From positions 62,001 through 126,000 of the forward strand of contig CAVZZN010000009.1 in assembly GCA_963779805.1 (NCBI GenBank): 64,000 bases of DNA, read 5' to 3'. The notes beneath the pieces were generated by a model. That model was not told the DNA's origin and did not search any database. It was given only the letters and a program-made list of their open reading frames with translations. A program made the position numbers and the translations under genes. Each line of letters starts with the position of its first letter. Position 1 is the stretch's first letter. Below, piece by piece: positions 1 through 10,014 of the stretch. Source of the stretch: CAIWHR01 sp963779805 (GTDB taxonomy: Bacteria > Pseudomonadota > Gammaproteobacteria > Burkholderiales > Casimicrobiaceae).

Positions 1-2056
1 GGGCATTGTTCGTGCTGGCGAGTCTCGGACTGCTGGGCACGCTTGCGTTCGGGTCCGGTAGTGCAGTCGCACAACCGGCGACGACGGCGGGCTCGGCACC
101 GAAGCTCGGCTCGTCGCTGATCGGCAAGCTCGAGGGACCGACGCTCGTCCTCGACGCGAAGGCCTACCCGAAGAGCTTCAAGGAGGCGCCCGACGCTCGC
201 CCAGCAGGTGAAGGCGGGCAAGCTGCCGCCGGTCGCGAAGCGCCTGCCGGAGCCGTCGCAGCTCCTGGTCGTGAAGCCGTTGCACGAGATCGGCAAGTAC
301 GGCGGCAACTGGCGGCGCGCGTTCACGGGACCGGCCGACCACGAGAACGGCAATCGCATCGTCTCGGCGGACAAGATCCTCACCTTCGACTACACGGGCA
401 CCAAGATCGTCCCGAGCCTCGCGCGCGACTGGAAGGTGAGCGACGACGGCAGGACCACCACGATCTACCTGCGCAAGGGCGCCAAGTGGTCCGACGGCAA
501 GCCGCTCACCGCCGACGATTTCATGTTCTGGTACAACGACATCTACCTCAACAAGAACATCGTCCCGACCCCGTTCTTCGAGTTCCAGATCGACGGCAAG
601 GACGGCAAGATGCGCAAGGTCGACGACTACACCGTCGCCTTCGAGTTTCCCGAGCCGTATGCGTTCTTCGTGTACCAGCTCGCGGGCAGCACGGCGATCG
701 GGGCCGGGCTCGCCACGCGCGGCGCGTTCCAGAACTGGGGCGGCGCGTACGCGCCGGCGCATTACCTGAAGCAGTTCCTGCCGAAGTACTCGTCGGAGGA
801 GGCCGTCAACAAGAAGGCGAAGGAGCTCGGCTTCGACAACTGGGTGTCGCTGCTGCGCAACCGCTACAGCTGGGCGCTCAATCCCGACCTGCCGGTGATG
901 ACGCCGTGGAAGACCGTGTCGCCGATCAACACGCCGACGTGGTCGATGGAGCGCAACCCCTACTTCTGGGCCGTCGACACCGCGGGCAACCAGCTGCCCT
1001 ACATCGACAGGATCACGATGACGCTCGCGGAGAACACGGAGGTCGCCAACCTGCGCGCGATCGCCGGCGAGTACGACATCCAGGAACGGCACATGGGCCT
1101 CGCCAAGCTGCCGGTGTTCCTCGAGAACCAGAAGAAGGGCAACTACACGGTCCACCTCGATCCGGGGCTCAACGGCTCGGACGTCGCGCTTGCACATCGG
1201 CAACTCGTACGAAGGCGACCCCGAGATCATGAAGCTGCTGCGCAACAAGGACTTCCGCCACGCGCTCTCGCTCGGCATCGACCGCGACCAGCTGAACGAG
1301 GCGTTCTGGCTCGGCGTGGGCACCGCCGGCTCCGTGGCGCCCGCGCCGGACACGATCTACAGCCCGGGTCCGGAGTGGAACAAGAAGTGGGCCGTGCTCG
1401 ACCTGAAGCAGGCGAACGAGCTCCTCGACAAGGTCGGCCTCGCGAAGAAGGATGCGGACGGCTATCGCCAGCGCACCGACGGCAAGGGCCGGCTGCGCCT
1501 GGAGATGGTGACGGTGGGCGGCCAGTTCGTTCCGTACACGCAGGTCGGCGAGATGATCAAGCAGCAGTGGAAGAAGATCGGCATCGACGTCGACATCAAG
1601 GAGCTCGAGCGCAACCTCGCGTTCACGCGCGACAACAACAACGAGAACCAGATCATCACCTGGGCCAACGACGGCTCCGAGGTGCTGTTCCTGTTCCCGC
1701 GGCACGCGCTGCCGGTCGACGCCGCGGAAAGCCACATGGGCATGGCGTATGCGCGCTGGTACGCCTCCAAGGGCGCGTCGGGCAAGAAGCCGGAGGATCC
1801 CGAGATGCTGCGCGCGTTCGATCTCTTCCGCGCCTCGTTCGGCGCGAAGGAGGAGGATCGGGTCAAGAACGCCAAGGAGATCTGGCGGATCATCGTCGAG
1901 CAGACGTGGTCGATCGGCACCGTCGGGCAGTCGCCTGCGTTCATGGGCGTGCGCATCGTCAAGAACAACATGGGCAACGTGCCCGAGCGCCAGATCAACG
2001 CGCAGCACGTGCGCACGCCCTACTCCTCGCAGCCGATCACGTTCTACTTCAAGTGA
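1..2056 (+). CDS. ABC importer periplasmic binding protein, family 5 (peptide/oligopeptide type), 5' end cut by window
   Basis: Solute receptor of a dipeptide/oligopeptide-type ABC importer. The visible N-terminus is the hydrophobic core of a signal peptide with an AVAQ cleavage region, so the true start lies before base 1. The mature part has family-5 landmarks: a KWSDGKPLTADDF-like segment, an RNPYFW segment and a repeated DIDRDQ-type helix (RHALSLGIDRDQ). Two one-base insertions (near 189, GCGCCGACG read with an extra C, and near 1188, GCGCTGCAC read with an extra T) split the reading frame; removing them restores one protein of about 680 residues. It is followed by two stem-loops and by two permease and two ATPase genes, which fits a complete importer. 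Substrate is not readable; peptides, sugars or nickel are possible in this family. Confidence 0.85.
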
Positions 2057-2062
2057 GGCAAT

Positions 2063-2113
2063 GCAGCCGCCCGCGACCCGGGCGGCTGCTCTCCGAGCCG
2101 GGCCGACCGGCTC
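2063..2113 (+). terminator. Two consecutive stem-loops after the binding-protein gene
   Basis: Seen directly: an 11-bp perfect stem, GCAGCCGCCCG (2063-2073) pairing with CGGGCGGCTGC (2079-2089), loop of 5; then a 7-bp stem GAGCCGG/CCGGCTC (2095-2113), loop of 5. There is no T-run, so a classic intrinsic terminator is doubtful. The position, between the receptor stop codon and the first permease, suits a processing/attenuation hairpin that keeps receptor mRNA more abundant than permease mRNA. Confidence 0.6.
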
Positions 2114-2143
2114 TCCCGCGCCTCGCTCCTCTCGGAGTCCGCC

Positions 2144-3134
2144 ATGGTGGCCTACATCGTTCGCCGCTTGCTTCTCGCCGTGATGACGGTGTGGGCCATC
2201 TCGGTGCTGTCGTTCGCGATCATTCACCTCCCGCCGGGCGATTACGTCACGTCGTACATCGCCTCGATGTCGGCGTCGGGCAGCGCGGTGTCCGAGGGCG
2301 AGGCCCGTGCGCTGCGCGAGCAGCTCGGCCTCGACAAGCCCATCACCGTGCAGTACGTGAAGTGGATGGGCCTCATGCTCCAGGGCAATTTCGGGATGGC
2401 GATGGAATGGGGACGCCCCGTTTCCGACGTCATCGGCGACCGCCTCACGCTCACGGTCGTCATCTCGGTCGCGGCGATCGTGTTCACGTGGGCCGTGGCG
2501 CTGCCGATCGGCATCTATTCGGCGGTGTATCCCTATTCGTTCCTCGACTACCTGTTCACGTTCGTCGGCTTCATCGGGCTCGCCGTTCCAGGGTTCCTGC
2601 TCGCGCTCATCGTGATGTACGTCGGCTTCGCCTACTTCGACGCGAACGTCGGCGGGCTCTTCTCGCCGGATTACGCCGAAGCGCCGTGGAGCCTCGCCAA
2701 GGTGTGGGATCTCACGAAGCACCTGCCCATTCCCGCGATCGTGCTGGGCGTTTCCGGCACGGCGCAGCTCATCCGCATCATGCGTTCGAACCTGCTCGAT
2801 GAGCTGCGCAAGCCCTACGTCGTCACGGCGCGCGCACGGGGGCTGCCCGAGTATCGCGTCATCATGCGCTACCCCGTGCGCGTGGCGCTGAATCCGTTCG
2901 TGAGCACGATCGGGTATCTGCTGCCCTATGTCGTCTCGGGCAGCATCATCGTGTCGCTCGTGCTGAGCCTGCCGACCGTGGGGCCCCTGCTCCTCAAGGC
3001 GCTCATCGCGCAGGACATGTTCCTCGCCGGCACCATCGTGCTGCTGCTCGGGCGTGCTCACGGTGGTCGGCACGTTCATCTCGGACCTGCTGCTGATGTG
3101 GGTCGATCCCCGCATCCGCCTCGGACGGCAGTGA
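2144..3134 (+). CDS. ABC importer permease, DppB/OppB type
   Basis: Inner-membrane permease of the peptide-type importer. It starts ATG with MVAYIVRRLLLAVMTVWAIS, the usual first membrane helix of the DppB/OppB family, and carries the EAA-type loop around VTARARGLPEYRVIMRYPVR that contacts the ATPase. About 329 residues once a single inserted G near 3052 (CTCGGCGTG read as CTCGGGCGTG) is ignored; the C-terminus then ends in SDLLLMWVDPRIRLGRQ, as in the family. The stop codon overlaps the next start as TGATG, so the two permeases are translationally coupled. Confidence 0.85.
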
Positions 3135-4332
3135 TGACGCGAAACGGCGCCGCGCGGGAGGCGGCGGCGGGAGCGCAACGCGCTGCCCCGCCGGCCGATG
3201 CCCCGCTCGAGGAGCGCAGCGGGGCGGAGGCGGCAAGCGAGGCGGAACAGCGCATCGCCGTCGCCACGCAGTGGCAGCTCATCTGGTGGCGCTTTCGCAA
3301 GCACAAGCTCGCGCTCGCGGGCACGATCGTGCTCGTCGGCTTCTACCTCGTCGCGCTGTGCGCCGACTTCCTCGCCTACGTCGATCCGTCCGAATCCGAT
3401 GCCCAGCGCTCGCTGATGGCGCCGCAGGCGATCCACTGGATCGACGACGGCAGCTTCCGGCCTTACGTGCATCCGCTGTCCGGCACGCGCGATCCCCTCA
3501 CCTTCAAGCGCGTGTACAAGCCGGATCCGGCGAAGAAGGTGTACGTGAGCTTCTTCGGACACGGCGAGCCGTATCAGTTCCTCGGCTTCATCCCGGCCGA
3601 CCGGCATCTGTTCGCCGTCGAGGGCGCGAAGGCCGGCGAGTCGCTGTTCCTGCTCGGCACCGACATGCAGGGTCGCGACCTCTGGTCGAGGCTCATGTAC
3701 GCCACGCAAACGTCGATGACGATCGGCCTCGTGAGCGTCGCCCTGAGCCTCGTGCTCGGCGTGGTGCTGGGCGGCGTCTCCGGCTACTTCGGCGGCATCA
3801 TCGACACCGTCATCCAGCGCATCATCGAGATCCTGCGCTCCATCCCGACGATCCCGCTGTGGATGGGCCTCGCCGCGGCGCTGCCGAGCGAGTGGAGCGT
3901 CGTGCAGGTGTACTTCGCGATCACGATCATCATCTCGCTGATCGGGTGGACCGAGCTCGCGCGCGTGGTGCGCGGGCGGTTCATCTCGCTCAAGGCGGAG
4001 GACTTCGTGATGGCGGCCGAGCTCGTCGGGCTGCAGCAAGGCGCGGATCATCTTCCGGCACATGGTGCCCTCCTTCATCAGCCACATCATCGCGGCGACG
4101 ACGCTCGCGATTCCGGCGATGATCATCAGCGAGACCTCGCTGAGCTTCCTCGGCCTCGGCTTGCGACCGCCCGCGATCAGCTGGGGCGTCCTGCTGCAGG
4201 ATGCGCAGAACATCCAGGCGCTCGTCATCTCGCCGTGGCTGCTCATTCCCGTCCTTCGCGGTGATCGTGGCGGTCCTCGCGTTCAACTTCATGGGCGACG
4301 GGATCCGCGATGCCGCCGACCCTTACCTGTAA
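3134..4332 (+). CDS. ABC importer permease, DppC/OppC type
   Basis: Second inner-membrane permease. An Ala-rich cytoplasmic N-terminus precedes a first helix near residues 60-80 (WWRFRKHKLALAGTIVLVGF), then a long periplasmic segment, then GTDMQGRDLWSRLMYATQTS and the coupling loop, all standard for DppC/OppC. About 398 residues after ignoring two one-base insertions near 4033 (GTCGGCTGC with extra G) and 4256 (GTCTTCGCG with extra C). The end FNFMGDGIRDAADPYL is the characteristic C-terminus of the family. The start overlaps the previous stop by one base. Confidence 0.85.
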
Positions 4333-4338
4333 CCGGCG

Positions 4339-5344
4339 ATGCAGAAGGACGCGAAGCCGCTGCTGTCGGTGCGCAACCTGCGCACCAGCTTCTTCCAGGA
4401 CGAGGGCATCACGAAGGCGGTGGACGGCGCCTCGTTCGACGTCCATCCGGGCAAGACGCTCGGCATCGTGGGCGAGAGCGGCTGCGGCAAGAGCGTGACC
4501 GCGCAGTCGATCCTGCGCATCGTGGATCGTCCGGGCCGGATCGTCGGCGGCGAGATCGTGCTCACGCGCGCCGACGGCACCCGAGACCGACCTCGTCAAG
4601 CTCAAGCGCCGACAGCCGCGAGATGCGCTCGATCCGCGGCGGCGACATCGGGCTCGTGTTCCAGGAGCCGATGACCTCGTTCAGCCCGGTCCACACCGTC
4701 GGCGCGCAGATCACCGAGGCGATGCTGCTGCACAACGCGGTCGGCAGGAAGGAAGCGCGGCTGCGCGGCATCGAGGCCTTGCGCAGCGTCGGCATCCCGA
4801 AGCCGGAGCGGCGCATCGACGAGTACTCGTTCGAGCTCTCCGGCGGCCTGCGGCAGCGGGCGATGATCGCGGTGGCGCTGTCCTGCGATCCGCGCCTGCT
4901 CATCGCCGACGAGCCCACCACCGCGCTCGACGTGACGACACAGGCGCAGATCCTCGACCTCCTGCGCAAGCTGCAGCAGGAACGCGGCATGGCGATCATG
5001 CTCATCACGCACAACCTCGGGCGTGGTCGCCGAGATGGCGGACGACGTGGTCGTGATGTACCTCGGCCGGGTGGTCGAGCAAGGGAAGGTCGACGACATC
5101 TTCCACGATGCCGAAGCATCCGTACACCAGGGCCCTGCTGCTCTCGATCCCGAGCATCGAGTCCGCGCCGAAGGTGAAGCTGCCTACCATCAGCGGGTCG
5201 ATCCCGCATCCCTACAACCGCCCCAAGGGCTGCCCGTTCCATCCGCGCTGCGCATCGTTCATGGCCGGACGCTGCGACGTGGACGAGCCGGAATTGCAGC
5301 GCATCGGCGAGGCAAGAACCGTGAGCTGTTTCCTGTACGCATGA
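4339..5344 (+). CDS. ABC importer ATPase, DppD/OppD type
   Basis: Cytoplasmic ATP-hydrolysing subunit. Walker A GESGCGKS, Q-loop VFQEPMTSF, signature LSGGLRQR, Walker B LLIADEPT and H-loop ITHN are all readable. The C-terminal oligopeptide-transporter extension (CPFHPRC) that binds an iron-sulfur cluster in some members is present. Four one-base insertions (near 4581, 4606, 5020 and 5110) interrupt it; deleting them gives about 333 residues. The insertion at 5020 has the same context (CTCGGCGTG) as the one in the first permease. Its stop overlaps the next start as ATGA. Confidence 0.85.
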
Positions 5345-6402
5345 GCAGCGCGCCAACCGCAATCGGCGAGGCCCCGCGCGCCGCGGAGCCATCCGTGCTG
5401 CTCGACGTGCGCGGGCTGAAGAAGTACTTCCCGATCCGGCGGGGCCTGCTGCAGAAGACGATCGGTTACGTGAAGGCCGTCGACGACGTGACGTTCTTCC
5501 TGAACAGGGGCGAGACGCTCTCGCTCGTCGGTGAAAGCGGTTGCGGCAAGACCACCACGTCGCGCTGCATCCTGCGGGCGACCACGCCCACGGCCGGGCA
5601 GGTGCTGCTCACCGGCGACGGCGAGACGCTCGACGTCGCGACGCTGCCCAAGCACCGGCTGCCTCCGCTGCGGCGCCAGATGCAGATGATCTTCCAGGAC
5701 CCGTTCGCGTCGCTCAATCCGCGCATGACGCTGCTCGACATCGTCGGCGAGCCGCTGCTCGTGCACGGCGTGGGCAGCGCGCAGGAGCGCACCGACCGCG
5801 TCGTCGAGCTCCTTCGGCTCGTGGGCTTGCGCCCGGAGTACATGCGCCGCTACCCGCACGCGTTCTCGGGCGGTCAGCGCCAGCGGATCGGCATCGCACG
5901 TGCGCTCGCGCTCAATCCCCGCCTCATCGTCGCCGACGAGCCGGTTTCCGCGCTCGACGTCTCGGTGCAGGCGCAGATCCTCAACCTGCTGCTCGAGCTG
6001 CAGGGCCGGCTCGGCCTCACCTATCTCTTCGTCGCGCACGACCTGAGCGTCGTGAAGCACATCAGCGAGCGCGTCGCGGTGATGTACGTCGGCAGGATCG
6101 TGGAGACCGCGCCGACCGAAGAGTTGTTTGCGTCTCCCAAGCACCCCTACACCGAGGCGCTCCTCTCGGCCGTGCCCAAGCCGGATCCGCGCCTGCGCTC
6201 GGAGCGCATCGTTCTGCAGGGCGAGGTGGCGGACCCGGCGAACACGCCGCCGGGCTGCCACTTCCACCCCCGCTGCCAGTACGCGCAGGCGATCTGCCGC
6301 GAGCAGTCACCCGTGCAGAGGGAGATCGCCCCCAACCACTTCGTGAGCTGCCACCGCGCGCATGAGTTGACGCTGCGCGGCGTCGCGCGCTTGGCCGCGT
6401 AG
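5341..6402 (+). CDS. ABC importer ATPase, DppF/OppF type
   Basis: Second ATPase of the importer, uninterrupted, 353 residues. Visible motifs: Walker A GESGCGKTT, Q-loop IFQDPFASLNPRMT, signature FSGGQRQR, Walker B LIVADEPVSALDVS, H-loop VAHD, and the C-terminal PGCHFHPRC cysteine segment. It is the last gene of the importer operon; a 20-bp perfect palindrome overlaps its stop codon and the next gene lies on the opposite strand. Confidence 0.92.
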   Translation: MSSAPTAIGEAPRAAEPSVLLDVRGLKKYFPIRRGLLQKTIGYVKAVDDVTFFLNRGETLSLVGESGCGKTTTSRCILRATTPTAGQVLLTGDGETLDVATLPKHRLPPLRRQMQMIFQDPFASLNPRMTLLDIVGEPLLVHGVGSAQERTDRVVELLRLVGLRPEYMRRYPHAFSGGQRQRIGIARALALNPRLIVADEPVSALDVSVQAQILNLLLELQGRLGLTYLFVAHDLSVVKHISERVAVMYVGRIVETAPTEELFASPKHPYTEALLSAVPKPDPRLRSERIVLQGEVADPANTPPGCHFHPRCQYAQAICREQSPVQREIAPNHFVSCHRAHELTLRGVARLAA

Positions 6403-6420
6403 CAACGCGGCCGCGTTGCT
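6401..6420. terminator. 20-bp perfect palindrome between convergent genes
   Basis: AGCAACGCGG followed by its exact reverse complement CCGCGTTGCT. It overlaps the TAG of the upstream ATPase gene and sits 30 bp from the end of the convergent hyf-like operon. It could act as a bidirectional transcription stop; no T-run flanks it, so Rho dependence or another role cannot be excluded. Confidence 0.5.
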
Positions 6421-6450
6421 CTATTGCACCGCCCTCGACGCCTCGCAGCG

Positions 6451-6963
6451 CTACGCCGTCTCGAGCAGCGCGAGCAGGCCTTGCAGCAGATCGAGCGGCG
6501 ATGGCGGACAGCCGCGGATGTGCAGGTCCACCGGCAGCACTTCCGCGACGCCGCCGACGCATGCATAGCTCCCCGCAAACACGCCGCCGTTGCGCGCGCA
6601 ATCGCCGACGGCCACCACCCACTTCGGGTGCGGTGTCGCCTCGTACGTGCGCAAGAGCGCCTCGCGCATGTTGGTGGTGACGGGACCGGTGACGAGCAGC
6701 ACGTCCGCATGACGCGGCGACGCGACGAAGCGCAAGCCGAAGCGCTCGAGGTCGTAGCGCACGTTGGCGAGCGCGTGGATCTCGAGCTCGCAGCCATTGC
6801 ACGAGCCCGCATCGACTTCGCGGATCGAAAGCGTGCGGCCGAGACGCTTGCGTGCGAGCGCATCGACACGCGCCCGAAGCGCCTCGATCGCCACGTCGTC
6901 GGCCGCCGGCGCGACTTCGGTCAGCGGTCCGTGCACCAGGCTCTTGAAGAGCAGCCTACGCAT
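6451..6963 (-). CDS. hyfI: Hyf/Ech-type small iron-sulfur subunit (NuoB-like)
   Basis: Electron-transfer small subunit of a hydrogenase-4/complex-I-like membrane complex, 170 residues. The four cysteines that bind the N2-type [4Fe-4S] cluster are present: C55 and C58 in GSCNGCE, C122 in GDCARNGG and C152 in IRGCPP. It is last in the operon, 11 bp after the large subunit. Family membership is clear from the motifs. The function (energy-converting electron transfer coupled to ions) is inferred and depends on the unusual large subunit. Confidence 0.85.
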   Translation of the reverse strand: MRRLLFKSLVHGPLTEVAPAADDVAIEALRARVDALARKRLGRTLSIREVDAGSCNGCELEIHALANVRYDLERFGLRFVASPRHADVLLVTGPVTTNMREALLRTYEATPHPKWVVAVGDCARNGGVFAGSYACVGGVAEVLPVDLHIRGCPPSPLDLLQGLLALLETA

Positions 6964-6974
6964 GTTCGGCAGCG

Positions 6975-8537
6975 CTACAAATCATGGCCCGAGTACGAGC
7001 AGTTGAACGACTTGTTGCACAGGGGGAAGTCGGCCACGATGTTGCCTTCGATCACGGCTTCCAGCAGCGGCCACTGGAAGCAGGACGGATCGCGCAAGTG
7101 GCAGCGCTCGACCGTTGCCTCCGGGCCCGTTCTGACCCACGCCAGGACGTCGCCCCGGAACCCCTCGACCAGCGCCAGTCCCTCCCCTTCCCGCGTCGCA
7201 ACGCTGGGCACTGCAACGGCACCGGACGGCAGCCGGTACAGGATCTGCTCGACGAGCGACGCGCTTTGCTCCACTTCGCGGATGCGGATCCACACGCGCG
7301 CGTTCACGTCGCCCTCCTCCAGCACGGGCGATTCGAACTGCAGCACGTCGTAGGGCGGATAGCGCACGGCGCGACGCGCGTCGAAGCCGCGCCCCGAGGC
7401 GCGTCCCACGTAGCCCCCCGCGCCGAACTGCCGGGCGAGCTCGTGCGCGAGCACGCCCGTGCCGACGGTGCGGTCCTGCAACGACGCGGTGTTGTCGTAG
7501 AGCTCGACGAGCTCGGGGAAGCGCTTGCGGATCGTCGCAAGCAGCTCGCGCAGGACCTCGGGTCCTTCGCGCGGCAGGTCGTTGCGCACGCCACCGGGCG
7601 CGATCTGGTCCATCATCAGCCGGTGCCCGAAGCATCGCTGCGCGGCGCGCAGCACGTGCTCGCGCAGGTCGCCGCACTGGGCGTGCATCATGGCGAACGC
7701 CGCGTCGTTGCAGATGGCGCCGATGTCGCCGAAGTGATTGGCGAGGCGCTCGAGCTCGGCCATGAGGGCGCGCAGCCAGACGGCGCGTGCGGGCACCTCG
7801 ATGCCGCAGGCGTGCTCGACGGCCTGCGCGAAGGCGAGGGCATAGGCCACGGTGCTGTCGCCCGACGCTCGCCCGGCGAGCGCCGCGGCGCGCTGCAGCG
7901 ATGCTCCGGCGATGAGCGACTCGATCCCCTTGTGGACGTAGCCGAGGCGTGCCTCGAGTCGCACGACCGCTTCGCCGTTCGCGGTGAAGCGGAAGTGTCC
8001 CGGCTCGATGATGCCCGCGTGCACCGGGCCGACGGCGATCTCGTGCAGGCTCTCGCCCTCGCATGGCAGGAACGCATACCGCTGCGGCGCTGCCGCCGCG
8101 CGCCCGCGAGTGGCGTCGGGGAAGCGCGCCTTCCACGTCCCGTGGTCGAGCCACGGACGCACGTCCGGCGATCCGCGCGCCTCGAGGTGCCACAGGTCGC
8201 GGATCGTGCGTTCCAGGCGCATGGCGGGAGGATGCGCGCGCCCGATCGACGGAAACTGGCCGCGGGCGCAGGCGATGCTGAGCACGCCGAAGCGATCGTC
8301 CGCATGATCGAGGACGGCCATGTGCACGTGCGTCGGCTCGGCCCAGAGCCCGAGCAGGGTCCAGCCGCCGGAAGCGAGCGCGCGCCTCGCCTTCTCCCAT
8401 GTCGGGACGCTCACGATCGCACGCGGCCAGGGCGCGTGGTGCTCGACGATGGCCCCGTCGCGCAGGACGTCGCGCAAGGCGGGCGCGTCGTCGCGCGGCG
8501 CAGCGCGGGTACGGGATGGACGCGCGGAGCTCAGCAT
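6975..8537 (-). CDS. hyfG: HycE/HyfG-like large subunit (NuoC-NuoD fusion) without nickel cysteines
   Basis: Large subunit, 520 residues: a NuoC-like N-terminal third followed by a NuoD/hydrogenase-large-like part (EPGHFRF near 178-184, GYVHKGIE near 199-206). A true [NiFe] hydrogenase has CxxC here (RxCGxC) and another near the C-terminus (DPCxxC). In this protein the first site reads AGRASGDSTV (about 221-230) with no cysteine, and the C-terminal region has DPSCFQW and CNKSFNC but no CxxC. That points to an Ehr-type complex rather than hydrogen metabolism. The chosen ATG lies 13 bp after hyfF; upstream in-frame sequence overlaps hyfF. Confidence 0.85.
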   Translation of the reverse strand: MLSSARPSRTRAAPRDDAPALRDVLRDGAIVEHHAPWPRAIVSVPTWEKARRALASGGWTLLGLWAEPTHVHMAVLDHADDRFGVLSIACARGQFPSIGRAHPPAMRLERTIRDLWHLEARGSPDVRPWLDHGTWKARFPDATRGRAAAAPQRYAFLPCEGESLHEIAVGPVHAGIIEPGHFRFTANGEAVVRLEARLGYVHKGIESLIAGASLQRAAALAGRASGDSTVAYALAFAQAVEHACGIEVPARAVWLRALMAELERLANHFGDIGAICNDAAFAMMHAQCGDLREHVLRAAQRCFGHRLMMDQIAPGGVRNDLPREGPEVLRELLATIRKRFPELVELYDNTASLQDRTVGTGVLAHELARQFGAGGYVGRASGRGFDARRAVRYPPYDVLQFESPVLEEGDVNARVWIRIREVEQSASLVEQILYRLPSGAVAVPSVATREGEGLALVEGFRGDVLAWVRTGPEATVERCHLRDPSCFQWPLLEAVIEGNIVADFPLCNKSFNCSYSGHDL

Positions 8538-8550
8538 CGGCGGGTTCGCA

Positions 8551-10014
8551 TCAGCGCAGCAGGCTCGCAACGTGCTGGAACCACGACACCAGCGTGGGCG
8601 GCAGATACAGGCCCGCCGCGAGGACCAGCGCGAGATGCGTGAACATCGGCACGTAGGACGCTTGCGCACGGTCGGTCCTGCCGCGCACCTCGCCGAACGC
8701 GAGGCCGTTCAGGCGATACAGGAGCGCCCCGAGCGCGATCAGCAGCCCGAGCGCCAGCACGACCGCGAGGACGGGCTGGCGCGAGAACGTGGTGGTCAGG
8801 ATGAGGAACTCGCTGGTGAAGAGGCCCATCGGCGGCAGCCCGACGATGGCGAGCACCCCGAGGATGAGGCCGAAGCCGAGCACGGGGTGCGACACGGTGA
8901 GGCCCCCGATCTCCGCCATCTTCTGCGTGCCCTTCACCTGCGCGATGTGGCCGACCGAGTAGAAGATCGCGGACTTGGTGAGCGAGTGCATGATCATGTG
9001 CAGCAGTCCGGCGAAGTTGGCGAGCGGCCCGCCGATGCCGAAGGCGAAGCTGATGATGCCCATGTGCTCGATCGAGGAGTACGCGAACATCCGCTTGATG
9101 TCGTCGCGCCGGTACAGCATGAAGGCCGCGAAGATCACCGACGCGAGGCCGAGCGTCATCATCAGCGGCCCGGGCGCGAGCGCCTTCTCGTTCGCGGACA
9201 TCACCATCTTGAAGCGCAGCAGCGCGAACAGCGCGACATTGAGGAGCAGGCCGGAAAGCACCGCGGAGATCGGGGTCGGCCCTTCCGCATGGGCGTCGGG
9301 CAGCCATGCATGCAGCGGCGCGAGCCCGACCTTGGTGCCGTAGCCCAGCAGCAGGAACACGAAGGCGAGGTTGAGCAGCGCCGGGTCGAAGCCCGCGGCG
9401 CGCTCCACCAGCACGCTCCACGCCATCGCCTCCAGCCCCTCACCCAGCACCGCCGACGCGGCGAGGTAGACGAGGATCGTCCCGAACAGCGCCAGCGCGA
9501 TGCCCACGCTGCCGAGGATGAAGTACTTCCACGCGGCCTCGAGCGCCTCGTGCGTGCGATAGATGCCCACCATCAGCACGGTCGTGAGCGTCGCGAGCTC
9601 GACCGCGACCCACATCAGGCCGAGGTTGTTGGACAGCAGCGCCAGGTTCATCGCGAACATCAGCGTCTGGTACATCGCGTGATAGAAGCGCAGATAGGCG
9701 GGCGTCAGCCGCCCGATCTCGAGCTCGTGCGCGATGTAGCTGCCGCTGAAGATGCTGGTGGTGAACCCGATGAACGTGTTGAGGACGATGAACACCACGT
9801 TCACGTCGTCGACGATCAGGAACAGCCCGGGCGCCGGCCGCAGGAAGAAGAGCCCGATGCCGCAGGCCAGCGTCAGGCCCGTCGCGAGGACGTTCAACCG
9901 CGCCGTGGTCCGATCGTCGGGCAGGAACGCGAGCAGCGCCGCGGCGATGGCCGGCACGACCAGGATGCCCTGGATCGCGAGGTTGGCGTGATCGCTCACG
10001 ATAGCGGCGCTCAC
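8551..10014 (-). CDS. hyfF: Membrane antiporter-like subunit HyfF (NuoN/M-like)
   Basis: Polytopic membrane protein of 487 residues, homologous to complex-I antiporter subunits. Readable landmarks are the conserved lysine/histidine helices (ATLTTVLMVGIYRTHEALEAAWKY, KVGLAPLHAWLPDAHAEGPTPISA) and the SSIEHMGIISFAFG helix. The GTG start overlaps the hyfE stop (GTGA), a normal coupling for this operon. Expected role: ion translocation driven by the soluble iron-sulfur subunits. Somewhat shorter than E. coli HyfF. Confidence 0.85.
   Translation of the reverse strand: MSAAIVSDHANLAIQGILVVPAIAAALLAFLPDDRTTARLNVLATGLTLACGIGLFFLRPAPGLFLIVDDVNVVFIVLNTFIGFTTSIFSGSYIAHELEIGRLTPAYLRFYHAMYQTLMFAMNLALLSNNLGLMWVAVELATLTTVLMVGIYRTHEALEAAWKYFILGSVGIALALFGTILVYLAASAVLGEGLEAMAWSVLVERAAGFDPALLNLAFVFLLLGYGTKVGLAPLHAWLPDAHAEGPTPISAVLSGLLLNVALFALLRFKMVMSANEKALAPGPLMMTLGLASVIFAAFMLYRRDDIKRMFAYSSIEHMGIISFAFGIGGPLANFAGLLHMIMHSLTKSAIFYSVGHIAQVKGTQKMAEIGGLTVSHPVLGFGLILGVLAIVGLPPMGLFTSEFLILTTTFSRQPVLAVVLALGLLIALGALLYRLNGLAFGEVRGRTDRAQASYVPMFTHLALVLAAGLYLPPTLVSWFQHVASLLR

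Noticed and set aside
1169..4246. Very long minus-strand open frames opposite the ABC importer (and similar ones opposite hyf, TRAP and other genes)
   Set aside because: They are the antisense shadows typical of high-GC coding DNA: His/Arg/Asp-rich translations with no motif and no ribosome sites.
2144..4264. Apparent single long protein covering both ABC permeases
   Set aside because: It is a frame accident of the insertion near 3052; the restored reading has two standard permeases with a TGATG overlap.
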